From Roseimicrobium sp. ORNL1 (GTDB lineage Bacteria; Verrucomicrobiota; Verrucomicrobiia; Verrucomicrobiales; Verrucomicrobiaceae), in assembly GCF_011044495.1 (NCBI RefSeq), contig NZ_CP049143.1:2976001-3040000 (forward strand): 64,000 nt of DNA, read 5' to 3'. How positions within the stretch are numbered: the stretch's first letter is position 1; every line of letters begins with the position of its first letter. The notes under the pieces are model-generated. The model did no database searches, was not told the DNA's origin, and was given only the letters and a program-made list of their open reading frames with translations. The position numbers were made by a program, and so were the translations under genes. Positions 36,721 through 47,800 of the stretch are shown here, in pieces.

Positions 36721-37182
36721 ATGGAAAATCCTCCCATAGCAGCCAATCCCCTCGACTCACTTCCTCACGGACCCGAGTTCCGGTTTGTGGATGCCATCTT
36801 GGAACTGGTGCCCGGAAAGGCCGCATTGGGTACGTATCTGCTGAAGGGGTCCGAGGATTTTCTGCGAGGGCATTTTCCTGCGCAGCCCATCCTGCCGGCG
36901 GTGATCATGGTGGAGGCGATTGCCCAAGTCGCGGGCGTGGCCCTGCAGAGCGATCCTGAGATTCCTCCCATGCCCGACTTGCGGCTCACAGCGGTTCGGA
37001 ATGTGAAAATCCTCGGTACCGCCACACCGGGTGAGACGTTGCAGATTGAGGCCACGGTGCAGGGCCGCATGGGAAATCTCGTGCAGGCCAGCGGCAGCGT
37101 GAGGGTGGGGGACAAGGTCATCGCCGAAGGACAGGTGACCATGAGCGGAGGCAGCGCCACGCCCCCAGCGCCTGCCGCTTGA
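36721..37182 (+). CDS. FabZ-like hot-dog dehydratase
   Basis: 153 residues. The catalytic motif G-H51-FPAQPILPAVIMVE65-AIAQVAG contains His and Glu at the usual spacing of FabZ/FabA hot-dog enzymes, which dehydrate 3-hydroxyacyl-ACP. The N terminus FRFVDAILELVPGKAALGTYLL matches FabZ strand order. The end is an Ala/Pro tail. It follows a LolA-like gene, a pairing also seen in aryl-polyene-type clusters, but the ketosynthases are absent here. A housekeeping fabZ may be elsewhere. Confidence 0.85.
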   Translation: MENPPIAANPLDSLPHGPEFRFVDAILELVPGKAALGTYLLKGSEDFLRGHFPAQPILPAVIMVEAIAQVAGVALQSDPEIPPMPDLRLTAVRNVKILGTATPGETLQIEATVQGRMGNLVQASGSVRVGDKVIAEGQVTMSGGSATPPAPAA

Positions 37183-37221
37183 AGGCAGCGTCCCTTCATG
37201 CGAGACTCGCCCACATCACCC

Positions 37222-37452
37222 ATGGCTACCTACGTCTACGAGACCATTCCCCAGATTGAGGGCGAAAAGCCCAAGCGCTTCGAAGTGAAGCAGAGCATGA
37301 AGGACGCACCCCTCACGCGCCATCCTGACACCGGCGAACCCGTGGTGCGAGTCATCACCGGCGGCGCCGGGCTCATGGGCCTGAGTGCCGGCACCAGTGC
37401 CGCTTCCTCCTCGGGCGGCGGCGGGTGCGGTACCGGCTGCGGTTGCCACTAG
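37222..37452 (+). CDS. Small protein with Cys-rich C terminus
   Basis: 76 residues from the ATG at 37222. The opening MATYVYETIPQIEGEKPKRFEVKQSM and the phrase HPDTGEPVVRVITGG resemble the FmdB-type putative regulatory zinc-ribbon proteins, but the usual N-terminal Cys pair is absent. The only cysteines form CGTGCGCH at the end. It may bind metal. It is the last chromosomal gene before tRNA-Ser. Confidence 0.7.
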   Translation: MATYVYETIPQIEGEKPKRFEVKQSMKDAPLTRHPDTGEPVVRVITGGAGLMGLSAGTSAASSSGGGGCGTGCGCH

Positions 37453-37582
37453 GCTGAACCGGTCTGGGCACCCATCTTGGGCTGACATTGACCGTTCATC
37501 CGCAAGATTTTGCTGCAAAGTACAGATATGACTTGCAGCGAGCCCGGCTGCGGGCAATGTGGCTGCCCGCCAAATCGATTTC

Positions 37583-37672
37583 GGACAGGTGCCAGAGTGG
37601 TCGAACGGGCACGATTGGAAATCGTGTGTGCTAGAAATAGTACCGAGGGTTCGAATCCCTCCCTGTCCGCCA
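37583..37672 (+). tRNA. tRNA-Ser (anticodon GGA)
   Basis: 90 nt with encoded CCA. The acceptor stem is GGACAGG with CCTGTCC, discriminator G. The anticodon stem CACGA/TCGTG holds loop TTGGAAA, so the anticodon is GGA at 37617-37619 (reads UCC and UCU). A long variable arm (TGTGCTAGAAATAGTACC) is typical of tRNA-Ser. The T arm is GAGGG-TTCGAAT-CCCTC. Its 3' end is the attachment site of the island that follows. Confidence 0.97.
37654..37672 (+). other. Attachment site, left (tRNA end)
   Basis: The last 19 nt of the tRNA, AATCCCTCCCTGTCCGCCA, recur exactly at 56333-56351. This is the usual core of an island that integrates in a tRNA 3' end and leaves the tRNA whole. Confidence 0.85.
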
Positions 37673-37709
37673 CTAGTGAATTGATTATGAGAGAGTTATG
37701 AGGTGAGTC

Positions 37710-37880
37710 TCACCCGGTTCTGACAAGTTCTGACCGCTCTCCCTCTATTGGGTGAATTGCGAACCATTCCGCACCTTTTGCGTGCGTGACCGCCTCGAAA
37801 TAATGACGGCGGATCATGTCGATTGAGTTGCCCATTTCCAAGGCGGTTTGCGGGAGGTTTCGGGTCTGTGCCACCCTGTA
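37710..37880 (-). pseudogene. C-terminal remnant of a tyrosine recombinase (island integrase)
   Basis: Fifty-six codons are left. The segment TRNLPQTALEMGNSIDMIRRHYFEAV matches the C-terminal box of phage-type integrases; the Tyr in RRHY should be the nucleophile. It ends about 38 nt from the tRNA end, as expected for the enzyme that used this site. The rest was cut away at 37881 by the IS630-type element. The N-terminal part was not found beyond that element. Confidence 0.82.
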
Positions 37881-39040
37881 ATACCAAATGAAGTAGATAT
37901 TGGGTAAAAATCGAGGCAAACGGCGTGTGACTTGCTACAAGGTGTGTATGAAGCGAGGACGACCGCGAAAATGGAATATCAGTGAGGAAGTTGCCGTGCA
38001 GTTGCGTGAAGCCAGCAAGCGAGCCGGCAGCGCCAGGGACAAAGAGCGCCTGCAGGCGGGGTTGCTGGCCGCCCAAGGAGTGTTGAATCTCGACGAGATT
38101 GCCGAGGCAGTGGGGCGGGCACGCTCGTGCGTGCAGCGTTGGATCGACAAGCTGCAAGAAGGCGGCGTGTCTGGCCTGTTGGAGCGACGCCGTGCTCCTG
38201 GTGCGGTGCCTGCATTGGACCCTGCCCAGCAAAAGCAACTGCGCTCCGAACTCAAGCGCGGATCCCATCGCACCGCCGCCCAGATTGGGCAATGGATCCA
38301 AGAGCAGTGGGGCATCACCTTGAGCCAGCCAGCCGGCAGTGTATTACTGGCTGGGAAAATTAGCGGCGGTGTTGCGCGTGCCTCGGCCGCAGCACCGCCA
38401 GCACGACGCCGCCAAGGCCGCTGAGTTTCGCGAGGCATTGCGCGAACGCCTGCATGAACTCAATGTGCCGCGCCAGCGGCCGGTGAGGATTTGGTTGCAG
38501 GACGAGGGACGCTTTGGTTTGCACGGCTTTGCACGCCGGGTGTGGACCCTGCCAGGCATCAAGCCGGTCGTGCCCACGCAGCAGCGCTACGAATGGTTTT
38601 ATGCCTTTGCCGCGCAGGAATGCACGCAGGGCAGCATGGAGGTGGCTTACTGGAGCGGCGTGGAACTGCCGGTGACGCGGAAGTTCCTTGAACAGATCGC
38701 CGCCTCTGAGCCAGCAGCTGAACATGTGATCATCTACGACGGAGCTGGCTTCCATCCCAAGCCTGGTGTGCACACGCTGCCGGAGCATGTGCACGTCATT
38801 ACGTTGCCGCCTTACAGCCCTGAGCTCAACCCAGTGGAAAACCTCTGGGATCTACTGCGCGATGAGGTGTGCAACCAAGCCTTTGACTCCCTGGGTAATC
38901 TGCAGTCACGCCTCACTGTCGCTCTCCAGAACTACCGTCAACATAGTACCAAGGTCACCAGCCTCATCCATGGGTGGATCAAGCGCACCGTAAACGCTTC
39001 CTCTCCGAGCATTATACCTGTTTTTAACTAAAATTGGTAT
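37881..39040 (+). mobile_element. IS630-type insertion sequence
   Basis: About 1160 bp with imperfect ends ATACCAAATGAAG and, inverted, ATACCAATTTTAG. IS630 members insert at TA; TA is present on the left side and AA or TA, depending on the exact border, on the right. The element interrupts the integrase remnant. Confidence 0.75.
37948..39031 (+). pseudogene. IS630-family transposase, frameshifted
   Basis: The first part (37948 to ~38335) has a helix-turn-helix region (NLDEIAEAVGRARSCVQRWIDKLQEGG) and RRAPGAVPALDPAQ. The second part, in the +1 frame, is the DDE domain: LQDEGRFGLHGF, IIYDGAGFHP and PPYSPELNPVENLWDLLRDE. The frames join at 38323-38334, where AGCC stands three times in tandem; with two copies the frame reads through as LSQPAVYYWLGKL. 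So a 4-bp duplication most likely broke the gene. A programmed shift is the alternative, but no slippery sequence is at the spot. Confidence 0.82.
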
Positions 39041-39081
39041 AACGTGGCTCAGAGGGCATTTGGTGGCAGCATAGGAACGAC

Positions 39082-39839
39082 ATGAAAGTTCGATTTCTCT
39101 GGTGGGAGCCGCTGAAAAAGCGGCTCACAAAAATGGTGGTGCCCAGGTAAATCAAGGCGGGCGGACTCGCACTAACTTGGGCCTGTTACTGGACGGCCTG
39201 TTCTATCGCCTGCGCAACGCAGGGCCCTGGCGTGACCTGCCAGAGCGGTTCGGGCCGTACTCCACCATTCACGGCTGGCACAGCCGCTGGGCCAAAGACG
39301 GCCTTTGATTCAAAATCCTGGAGGTCTTCACGCGCCGAGTCCGCGGTCTGGTGCGCTTGGTGGATGGCACTCACATCCTGGTGCACCAATGCGCGGCCAA
39401 TCCCGCTGGCGGTGCTGCCGCACAAGCCATGGGAAAGACTCGTGGTGGACGCAACACCAAGCTCATGGCTCTGACCGATGCCTGAGGTCGCTTGGTCAAC
39501 ACAGCGCTCATTGAAGGACAGGCTTACGAAGGACGTCATGTGGTCAATCTAATCAGAGCGGGATGTAATCTGCGCATCGTGGGGGACAAGGGTTTTGATG
39601 ATGACAAACTTCGCGACACACTACGCGCCTTGGGTCATCAACCGTGCTTCCCCACCAAGAAGAATCGCAAACATCAGGTGCGCATCCCCAAGAAACTTTA
39701 CCGCACTCGATACCGGGTGGAGAACTTCTTCTGCCGCTTGAAACGATGGGGCTGCACCGCCACCCGTCGTGACAAGCTCGCTCAGAACTTCCTGTCCCTT
39801 ATTCACTTCGCCGCAGTGATTGACTGGCTAAGATCCTAA
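39082..39839 (+). pseudogene. Decayed IS5-family transposase
   Basis: One frame from 39102 to 39839 encodes an IS5/IS427-type transposase (NLGLLLDGLFYRLRNAGPWRDLPERFG, then VDGTHILVHQCAAN, KTRGGRNTKLMAL, IVGDKGFDDD and RYRVENFFCRLKRW), but it contains two TGA stops (39306-39308 and 39483-39485). Upstream, MKVRFLWWEPLKKRL at 39082 is in another frame and may be the original start, so a frameshift is also likely. TGA is a normal stop in the neighbouring genes, so recoding is not favoured. Confidence 0.82.
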
Positions 39840-39903
39840 ATACAGGTTTTCAGACACGACCTAGGAGAACACTTGGGTGCATCAGAAGTCATTCGGAGGC
39901 TAA

Positions 39904-40420
39904 AAAGAGGGGCAGAGCTGGGAAGTCGGTACCCAGGCAACGGTCAGCCGGGAAGACATGGTGCTCAACAATGCTGCCTATCGACGGTTTGGTAGTTACG
40001 TGAAAGCTCTGCAGGCAGCCGGCATTGAGTCGAATCAGGTATGGCTCAGAACTCCGAAGTATGGCCCGAAGCATTTCGACGAGCTGAAAGCCGAGATGAA
40101 GAGGGCGGCATCAATGCATGGCCACGAGAGAACAAAAGCAGCTCAAGAGTTGAAGGACCGATTCAGACATCTCGTTTCCAATCGCCTCGGAAACTGGAGA
40201 AAGGCGTGTCGGAAATTCGGGGTGAAGTTTGATACTCTGGCTGTCTATCCGTACGCCACCAAAGAAGATGTGCTGTATGGACTCCGGCAGTGGGCTCAGA
40301 AGGGTAGTGCGAGAATCACCCGAATTCAGCGTGAGGATCCCGCATTAGTGCATTCTGCTTACCGGTTGTTTGATAGTTGGGGGAGGGTTGCTCGATGTAG
40401 GCTGAGTGCGAAACTCACGG
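39904..40420 (+). pseudogene. Gene fragment with HNH-endonuclease-associated repeats, cut by IS3
   Basis: The frame is open from 39904; an ATG is at 39958. Three units of the homing-endonuclease-associated repeat type are visible: NNAAYRRFGSYVKALQAAGIE, VSNRLGNWRKACRKFGV and HSAYRLFDSWGRVARCRL. The HNH domain itself is not seen. The gene is cut at 40420 by the IS3-type element. If the IS and one CGG copy are removed, the frame continues from 41675 as GLADFHEELLRLRLRICIR and stops near 41760. The 5' part is lost next to the decayed IS5. Confidence 0.7.
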
Positions 40421-40454
40421 TGAGGTGCAACGCATTTTTGGACCAGCGAGTGTC

Positions 40455-41309
40455 TTAGTTTAGGTTTCTGGATTGGGTCTCAAACTGATTGGGGGTGAGG
40501 TAACCGATGGCGGAGTGCTTGCGCTGGTTGTTGTAGTAGCCCTCGATGTACTCAAAGAGTTCCAGTCGTGCATCGGTGAGATCTTCAAAGCGGCCTCCTT
40601 GAAGCATCTCGCGCTTGAGGGTACCCATGAAGGACTCTGTCCACGCATTGTCATAGGGGTTGGCTCGCCCCGACATGCTCTGGCGCAGGCCGGCACGCGT
40701 GAGCACGGAACGGAAGGCAGTGCTGCCATACTGGCTGCCCCGGTCGCTGTGGAAGACAATGCCGCTGGCTTTGGGATGGGTTTGCAGGGCTTGTTCCAAG
40801 GCATGGACGACGAGTTCTGCACGCATATGTGATGCGAGACTCCAGCCCACAATGCGACGCGAGCCCAAATCCATGACCACGGCCAGATAGAGCCAGTTTG
40901 CCGTAGTGGGAATGAAGGTGATGTCTGCGACCCAGGCCTCGCCGGGCTTCTGCGGCACGGGCTGCTGGGCCAGCAGATTGGAAGAGGGACGGTCTGCCCG
41001 GCCATCGCTGGTTTTGGGCAGGTAGTTCTTGGGTTGGATGGCCTTGAGGCCCCGTGTTTTGAGGATGCGGCGCAGCCTCGAAGGCGCACACACGATGCCA
41101 TGGTCACACAGCTCCTCATGGATCCTGCGGTAGCCATAGCGGCACCGGTTGCGTTTGAAGATCTCCTCGATGAGTTCCCCCAGGCGAGCGTCTTGCTCAT
41201 GGCGTGAGATAGGCTTTGCCGCATGGTAAAAGCTGCTGCGGGGCAGCTCCAGGACGTCGCAGATCTTGCGCACACTCCCACCGGTCTGGCGCTGGAGTTG
41301 CAGGATCAT
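40455..41309 (-). CDS. IS3-family transposase OrfB (DDE domain)
   Basis: 284 residues. The N-terminal HTH_21-like part (CRYGYRRIHEELCDHGIVCAPSRLRRIL) precedes the integrase core with the catalytic residues in WVADITFIP (Asp), VFHSDRGSQYGS (Asp) and TESFMGTLKREML (Glu). It ends NNQRKHSAIGYLTPNQFE, as usual. It overlaps OrfA by ATGA and is likely also made as an OrfAB fusion by a -1 shift. Confidence 0.95.
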   Translation of the reverse strand: MILQLQRQTGGSVRKICDVLELPRSSFYHAAKPISRHEQDARLGELIEEIFKRNRCRYGYRRIHEELCDHGIVCAPSRLRRILKTRGLKAIQPKNYLPKTSDGRADRPSSNLLAQQPVPQKPGEAWVADITFIPTTANWLYLAVVMDLGSRRIVGWSLASHMRAELVVHALEQALQTHPKASGIVFHSDRGSQYGSTAFRSVLTRAGLRQSMSGRANPYDNAWTESFMGTLKREMLQGGRFEDLTDARLELFEYIEGYYNNQRKHSAIGYLTPNQFETQSRNLN

Positions 41310-41626
41310 TTCGCGAGTTTGGACGGCGATGGCGTGCCCAGGATGACAGCGGCCTTTTTTAAAATGTCGTTCTCCAGGCGCAGGTTGGCGATTTCACGCC
41401 GCAGCCGGTGCAGCTCGTTGGCTTCGCCCTCCTCGCCTCCGGCTCGTTGGTCTGCGCCCACGAGCTGCACCGGCTGCCTTTGGGACCGGGTCCAACGGTA
41501 AAGGATGCCAGTGCCAATGCCGAGTTCTTCAGCCACCTCGGACACACTCTTGCCCATGCGGACCAACTCCACGGCATGGGTTTTAAAATCACTGCTGTAA
41601 CGCTTTTTTCGGGTCACGGTACTCAT
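41306..41626 (-). CDS. IS3-family OrfA (HTH and leucine zipper)
   Basis: 106 residues: KKRYSSDFKTHAVELVRMGKSVSEVAEELGI is the HTH_Tnp_1 part and ELHRLRREIANLRLENDILKKA is the zipper. An A6G slippery run (41354-41360 on the minus strand, read as A AAA AAG inside LKKA) is the normal place where ribosomes shift -1 to make the OrfAB transposase. Confidence 0.93.
   Translation of the reverse strand: MSTVTRKKRYSSDFKTHAVELVRMGKSVSEVAEELGIGTGILYRWTRSQRQPVQLVGADQRAGGEEGEANELHRLRREIANLRLENDILKKAAVILGTPSPSKLAK
41354..41360 (-). promoter_or_regulatory. Programmed -1 frameshift site of the IS3 element
   Basis: The heptamer A-AAA-AAG sits in the OrfA frame about 50 nt before its stop, where IS3 elements usually shift. 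The following bases are G+C-rich and could pair. Confidence 0.7.
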
Positions 41627-41805
41627 ACGGCTTGTCTCTTATCCCGTGGTCCAAGAAATTAGCGCACCTCACGGGACTTGCGGATTTTCATGAAGAATTG
41701 TTGCGCTTGCGATTGCGGATTTGCATTCGCATAAGTAAAAAATTTACCTGGACTTCGTAGTAAAATCCCTTGTGAATCTGTGGGGGACTTTGTATCCACG
41801 GCGGA

Positions 41806-44800
41806 ATGCATTTTTTCACCGAGGAAAAATCCGCCGCGCATAATCAGACCAACAAGGGGTGCAATCGCCCCATATCAGGCAGGTTGCGGAGCTGGGTTAT
41901 GGCCCTGTCGCTGGCGTTCGGACTCATAGGAGGGGCTCATCTTGCTCAAGGTCAATCCACCATGGTTAATAAGCGAATCGCCGCTGGCTGGAATCACACG
42001 GTGGCCATTGGTGAAGGTGGAACGGTATGGGCATGGGGAATGAACAATATTGACGAAATGTGGGGGGACCCCAGTAGTAGACTTTCGGATTATCTGGAAC
42101 CCGTCCCTGTGAGGATCGGCACCCTGACGAATGTGATATCTGTCGCGGTCGGGGCCCATCACAATGTCGCGCTCAAGGATGATGGCACGGTATGGGTTTG
42201 GGGCGTCAATGGTGGCTGGTGGGGCAGCAATGGTGGCGGGATCTTGGGAGATGGCACGCTCAACAATTCGGCTACGCCAGTCCAGGTCACTGCCTTGAGT
42301 GACATTGTGGCAGTGGCAGCCGGATATGCCCACACCTTGGCACTCGATGAAAATGGCACCATCTGGGCATGGGGAGCCAATCAGAATGGCCAGCTCGGAG
42401 ACGGGAGCACCACGCAGAGGTTGCATCCGGTAGCACTCACCACCATCACCGGAGTCAAAGCTATTGCCGCAGGTGACAAATTTTCTCTGGCCATCAAAGA
42501 CAGCGACGGTTCTGTGTGGGCTTGGGGTGCGAACGGATATGGACAACTCGGCAATGGCACCACCACCGAACAGCATGCGCCGGTGCAAGTTGGCACTCTT
42601 TCGAATGCCGTTCAAGTGGCCTGCCGCGGACAGTGGTATGGTTTGGGGCATGCTATCGCCCTACTTTCTGACGGCAGTGTGTGGACTTGGGGATGCAATC
42701 AATCTGGTGAGCTGGGACTCGGGAATTACACCTCCAGTTCTTCACCAATGCCGGTGCCGGGATTGTCAGGAATTGTGGAAGTGGATGCAGGGCCATGGTC
42801 AAGTACGATGGCACTGAAGTCGGATGGTACCGTCTGGGCCTGGGGCTTAAACTTCAATGGACAACTTGGCAACGGCACCAAGACCTCGAGCAATACGCCA
42901 GTACCGGTGAATGCACTGAGCAATGCGGTGGCCATCGCCGCCGGATATGATCATTCGGCTGCCATTGCGGCTGACGGAAAGGTATATACGTGGGGGAATC
43001 ACGCCGCCGCGCAACTGGGAGACGACAGCACCTTTGCTTCCCACGCGCCGGTCCAGTCGACTGGGGTTGGTGCCGTGAAACAGGTGGTTACAGGGAATGC
43101 CCACACGCTGGCTTTAAAGCATGACGGTACTGTTTTGGCATGGGGCTTCAACCGCTTCCACCAGTTGGGTGATGGCACTTCACAGAGCAAAGCTAATCCA
43201 GTGCCTGTGACGGGATTGACTCATGTAATCGCGACGGCAGCCAATGCCCACCACTCTGTAGCTGTGAAGGATGATGGCACGGTATGGTCGTGGGGGAACA
43301 ACAGCTCTGGGCAATTGGGAGACGGCACTACCACGAACCGCTCTACGCCCGTACAGGTGAGCGGTATCACTGGTGCTTCTAAGGTAGCTGCGGGCTACTA
43401 TCATGGACTGGCTCTCAAAACTGACGGAAAAGTTCGCGCTTGGGGAGATAATTCCAAAGGGCAGTTGGGAGATGGTACGACTATCACTCCGCTGACGTCC
43501 GTGGAGGTTAGTGGGCTCACTAATGTCACTGCCATTGCGGCAGGAGGCGAGCATTGCCTTGCTTTGAAATCTGATAAGACGGTGTGGGCATGGGGAAGCA
43601 ACTATAGCGGTCAGCTGGGAAACAACAGCTGGGATCCCAGTTCCGTGCCCGTGCAGGTCCGTGTCCAAGGCGGCGGTGTTCTCACCGATGTGATCGCTGT
43701 CGCTTGCGGGTACGAGCACAGTATGGCTCTGAAGTCGGATGGCACGCTGTGGGTGTGGGGAGCCAACGACCAAGGCCAGCTTGATGACGACACCAACTCG
43801 TGGCTCAACGTTGCTACTCCGGTCAGCGGCTTGAACGATGTCGTCTCTATCGGGGCTGGAGAATATCATTCGCTCGCGGTGAGGTCGAATGGTGAGTTGT
43901 GGGCAAAAGGAGGATCATCATTTGCTGGAACGTTAGGGGATGGCAGCACGGGACACCACCTTACCCACGTCTCAGGTGGGGGCGGTTTCACCGTCGCCCT
44001 CAAGGAGGATGGCACTCTAATTGCCTTCGGCGGGAACGACTCGGGGCAATTTGGTGAAGGACTGCCGTGGAACATAGAAGCCTATTCCCCTGTACAGGTT
44101 AAAGGCCTGAACGTTCTCCACGAGGCGCCCGCAGTGGAGATCACGAGCCCGGCTTCGAGCCCCGTCACCATGTCCCTGGGGCAAACCCAATCGATAACGG
44201 TGACCGAAATTCCAGGAGAAACCCAGCTGGAATCCGTATCGCTGTACCATCACGGTGTGCTGGTCGGTACGGATTCAACTCCTCCCTATACCTTTGGGTT
44301 CACCCCTTGGACGTACGGTAATTATGAATTGCGTGCCATCGGCACGGACAGCTTGGGGTTGGAAACGGCGCGTTCTCCGGCTCTTTCCATCCAGGTTTCC
44401 TATAATAGCGATTCCGATACTTTGCCGGATTGGTGGGAGATAGCAAATTTCGGCACCCTTACCCATGATGCAAGTGGCGACGTCGATGGAGATGGAATGA
44501 CTAATGGGGAGGAGTTCCTTGCAGGACTCAATCCTTCGCATTCAAATGCCCACGAAGACGATGACCACGATCGGTATCCCAATATTTTCGAGGTAAAGAA
44601 TGGATCGGATCCGCAGGATGCGAGCAAAGTTCCAGAGCCCCAGTACGTGGTGGATCCCAGTGGGGGTGGGACGCATACGGCAATTGCCGACGCCGCATGG
44701 GAAGCTGGCGACTATGAGATCATCCTGGTGAAAAAGGGTACCTATACGGGGTGGGATAATGTGGGATTCACAGTCTACAGCAGCGCCTTGCTTATTTCGG

Positions 44801-47800
44801 AAGACGGTCCCGCCTCTACTATCCTCGATGGTGAGGGAGAAAGATATGGTATCGACCTATGGGAGAGCGCAGTAGTAGAAGGCTTTACAATCAGGAATAC
44901 ATTCTACTGGAACGCTGTTACCGCCTGGGAGGGGAGTCCGACGATTGTTAACTGCTTGATTCAGAATCATTTCACTGAAGGCTCGTCAGGGGCCATTGCC
45001 AATTACGGTGCAGATCTAATGGTGATGCACTGCACCGTTGCTGGGAACTACAGTCATGGAATCTATAGCGATAGTGGCTCCACCACTGTCTGCAATTCAA
45101 TTTTCTGGAATCGCCTCGGCACTGAGTTTCGGGTGGGAGACTTTGCAACTCTGGATGTGTCGCACTCGATTGTAAGGGGCGGTCATGCCGGCACTGGGAA
45201 CCTTTCCTCTGATCCTTTGCTCACGAAGAGCGGAACCTTGAAGGCTGGCTCACCCGCCATTGACGCAGCCGTTTTCTATTACACCTCCGGCAGGGATCTG
45301 CACCATGAACCCCGCCCTGTGGGAATGCTGCCGGATATTGGTGTGGATGAATGGGTCGACACCGATGCAGACCATCTCCCCGACGCCTGGGAACTAGAGA
45401 CTTTCAGCAGTTTGTCCCACAATGGAATTGGGGATGGTGATGCAGATGGAGTGAATGATCTGGATGAATATGAGTCTGGCACAGATCCTCTTGTGGCTGA
45501 TTTGGACACTGATGGCGACGGGATGACCGATGCCGAGGAGATTGCTGCAGGTCTAAACCCTTCGCGTTCCGATGCCCAGGAGGATGCGGATCTAGATCGC
45601 TACCCCAATATCACTGAGGTGAAGCACGGAACCGACCCTTTTGATGCAACAAAGATTCCTCTGCCACAGTACATCATCGATCCCGATGGGCCCAGCTCTT
45701 CCAACGAACTTCAGGACGCGGCAGAGGACGCCAGGGGCTATGAAATCATTCTGGTAAAACCCGGCACGTATTCAGACGATGATAACCTCGAGTTTGTCCT
45801 GCGTGACAATGTGTTGATGATTTCAGAAGAAGGCGCTGCCGCGACCATTATTGATGGTGAAGGGGAAGATTCCTACATCACTCTCTATGGGAATTCGGTG
45901 TTGGAGGGGTTCACCATCAAAAACACCTCTAACGACTACGGGGCGGTTTGCGCTTCAGGTGGCAGCCCGGCGATCATTAACTGCTTGTTCCTGAACAATT
46001 CCTCTGAGGAAGGCGGAGCAGCCATCTTCAACATGGGTGCTGATTTGATGGTAATGCACTGCACCGTTGCCGGGAACGACAGCCATGGGATCTATGGCGA
46101 CGGCGGAACCACCGGTGTCTACAACTCCATCTTCTGGAATCCGCTTTCGACCGAGTTCCTGTTTCAGGACCCGGGGAGCCTGACCGTAGGTCACTCCATT
46201 GTAAGGGGCGGTTATACTGGCACGGGCAATCTTTCTGCGGATCCCTTGCTCACACAGAGTGGAATTTTGAAGCCGGGTTCTCCTGCAATTGACGCGGCGG
46301 TTGCCTATTATACCTCAGGCAGAGATCTTCACAATGAACCCCGCCCAACCGGGACTCTGCCGGACATCGGTGTGGATGAATGGCTCGACTCCGACTCAGA
46401 CAACATGCCGGACGCTTGGGAACAGGAGACTTTTGGTGACCTGACTCATGATGGAACCGCAGATGGTGATGGAGATGGGTTGAATGACTTAGGCGAGCTT
46501 GTGTTTGGCTCGAATCCTGCCATAGCAGATGAAGATGGCGATGGGGCGAATGATGGAGATGAAGCTGCTGCAGGAAGCAATCCTTCGGTTACCGACACCG
46601 ACGGTGATACTATGCCCGACGGCTATGAGATTCACCAAGGCCTGAGTCCGACCGATCCCAGGGATACGCTGGACGACAAAGACGGTGACCGTGTGCCTAA
46701 TCTCTATGAATATCACCGGGGCACGGCGGCTGGAACTCCGGAAACCCTGGTGCCAGACTTCATAGTTGATGGCGAGGGGGGAGGGACCCACACGACAATC
46801 GGCGCCGCCATTACTGCAGCCAACATTGCCGTCGACGACTGGCAGATTGTCTTTGTCAAGCAAGGCAGCTATGCCGAGGCCGTAGTTTTAAGTAACAAAC
46901 GCATGGTACTGCTGGGTGAACTGGGTCGTGAAGAGGGAAGTAAACTGCCCATCATCGAATCTCCTTCGTACACTCCTTCGGTCACTCTCAATGTAGGAGA
47001 TGTCGTGATGGATGGGTTTGTGATCCGGCACCCGAGTTCCACCTATGGGCGAGGTGTCGAAGTTTTTGCAGGCGATACGGAGGCAGTGAAGTTTAGTAAC
47101 TGTTTCATCACGTCCAACCTTTCTTCTGATGGATCAGCGATCAATGTGAATTCCTCGGAGTGCAGGCTTGACCACTGCACCGTGTTTGGCAATAGATCAC
47201 CGATTTTTCTGGGTCCGGAGCCAATCGGAAGCAACGCCATCTATGTGTTCAACAACGGAAGGCTGCGTTTGCGCAATACCATCGTGTGGAACACAGATGT
47301 CCCCACGGGTGGGGCGCAAATCGAAGGCAATGAGGGTACACAGATTGAAGTGTTCAATTCGATTGTCCTCGGTGCTGAGCATGGCGCCTCGGGGGCTGAT
47401 CCGCTGCTAACTCTGACAGGACATCTTCTCCCTGGAAGTCCGGCCGTTGATCCCACCGGTGGGCTAACCTTCTCGATTCCCTCATTGGACGTAAATGGTG
47501 AGGCTCGTACCAGCCCACCGGACATTGGTGCGGATGAATGTATCAACAGCGATGCCGACGGTATGCCAGACTGGTGGGAATTGCTCCATTTTAGCGACCT
47601 GAGCCATGACGACACTGATGACGGCGATGGTGATGGACTCGGTGATTTGGATGAGCTTATATTCGGATCGGATCCTTTAGTCGCGGATGCCGATGGCGAC
47701 GCGGCCAATGACGGAGTGGAACGTACGGCTGGCACCAACCCGAATGATGCAGATACTGATGATGATGGCATCCCCGACGGATACGAGATAACCAAGGGCC

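Larger units (their letters stand above)
40421..41671 (-). mobile_element. IS3-type insertion sequence
   Basis: 1251 bp. The ends are TGAGGTGC...TTGGACCA on both sides (imperfect inverted repeats of ~30 nt). A 3-bp target duplication CGG is present at 40418-40420 and 41672-41674. Two overlapping frames encode OrfA and OrfB; all coding parts look whole, so it may still be active. Confidence 0.9.

Noticed and set aside
37881-39100. The N-terminal half of the integrase on the far side of the IS630 element
   Set aside because: Joining 37880 to 39041 gives no integrase-like residues upstream of YRVAQT, so the remaining part is not there.
39306-39485. TGA recoding as Trp or selenocysteine in the IS5 transposase
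   Set aside because: Neighbouring genes use TGA as stop and no SECIS-like hairpin is at hand; decay is simpler.
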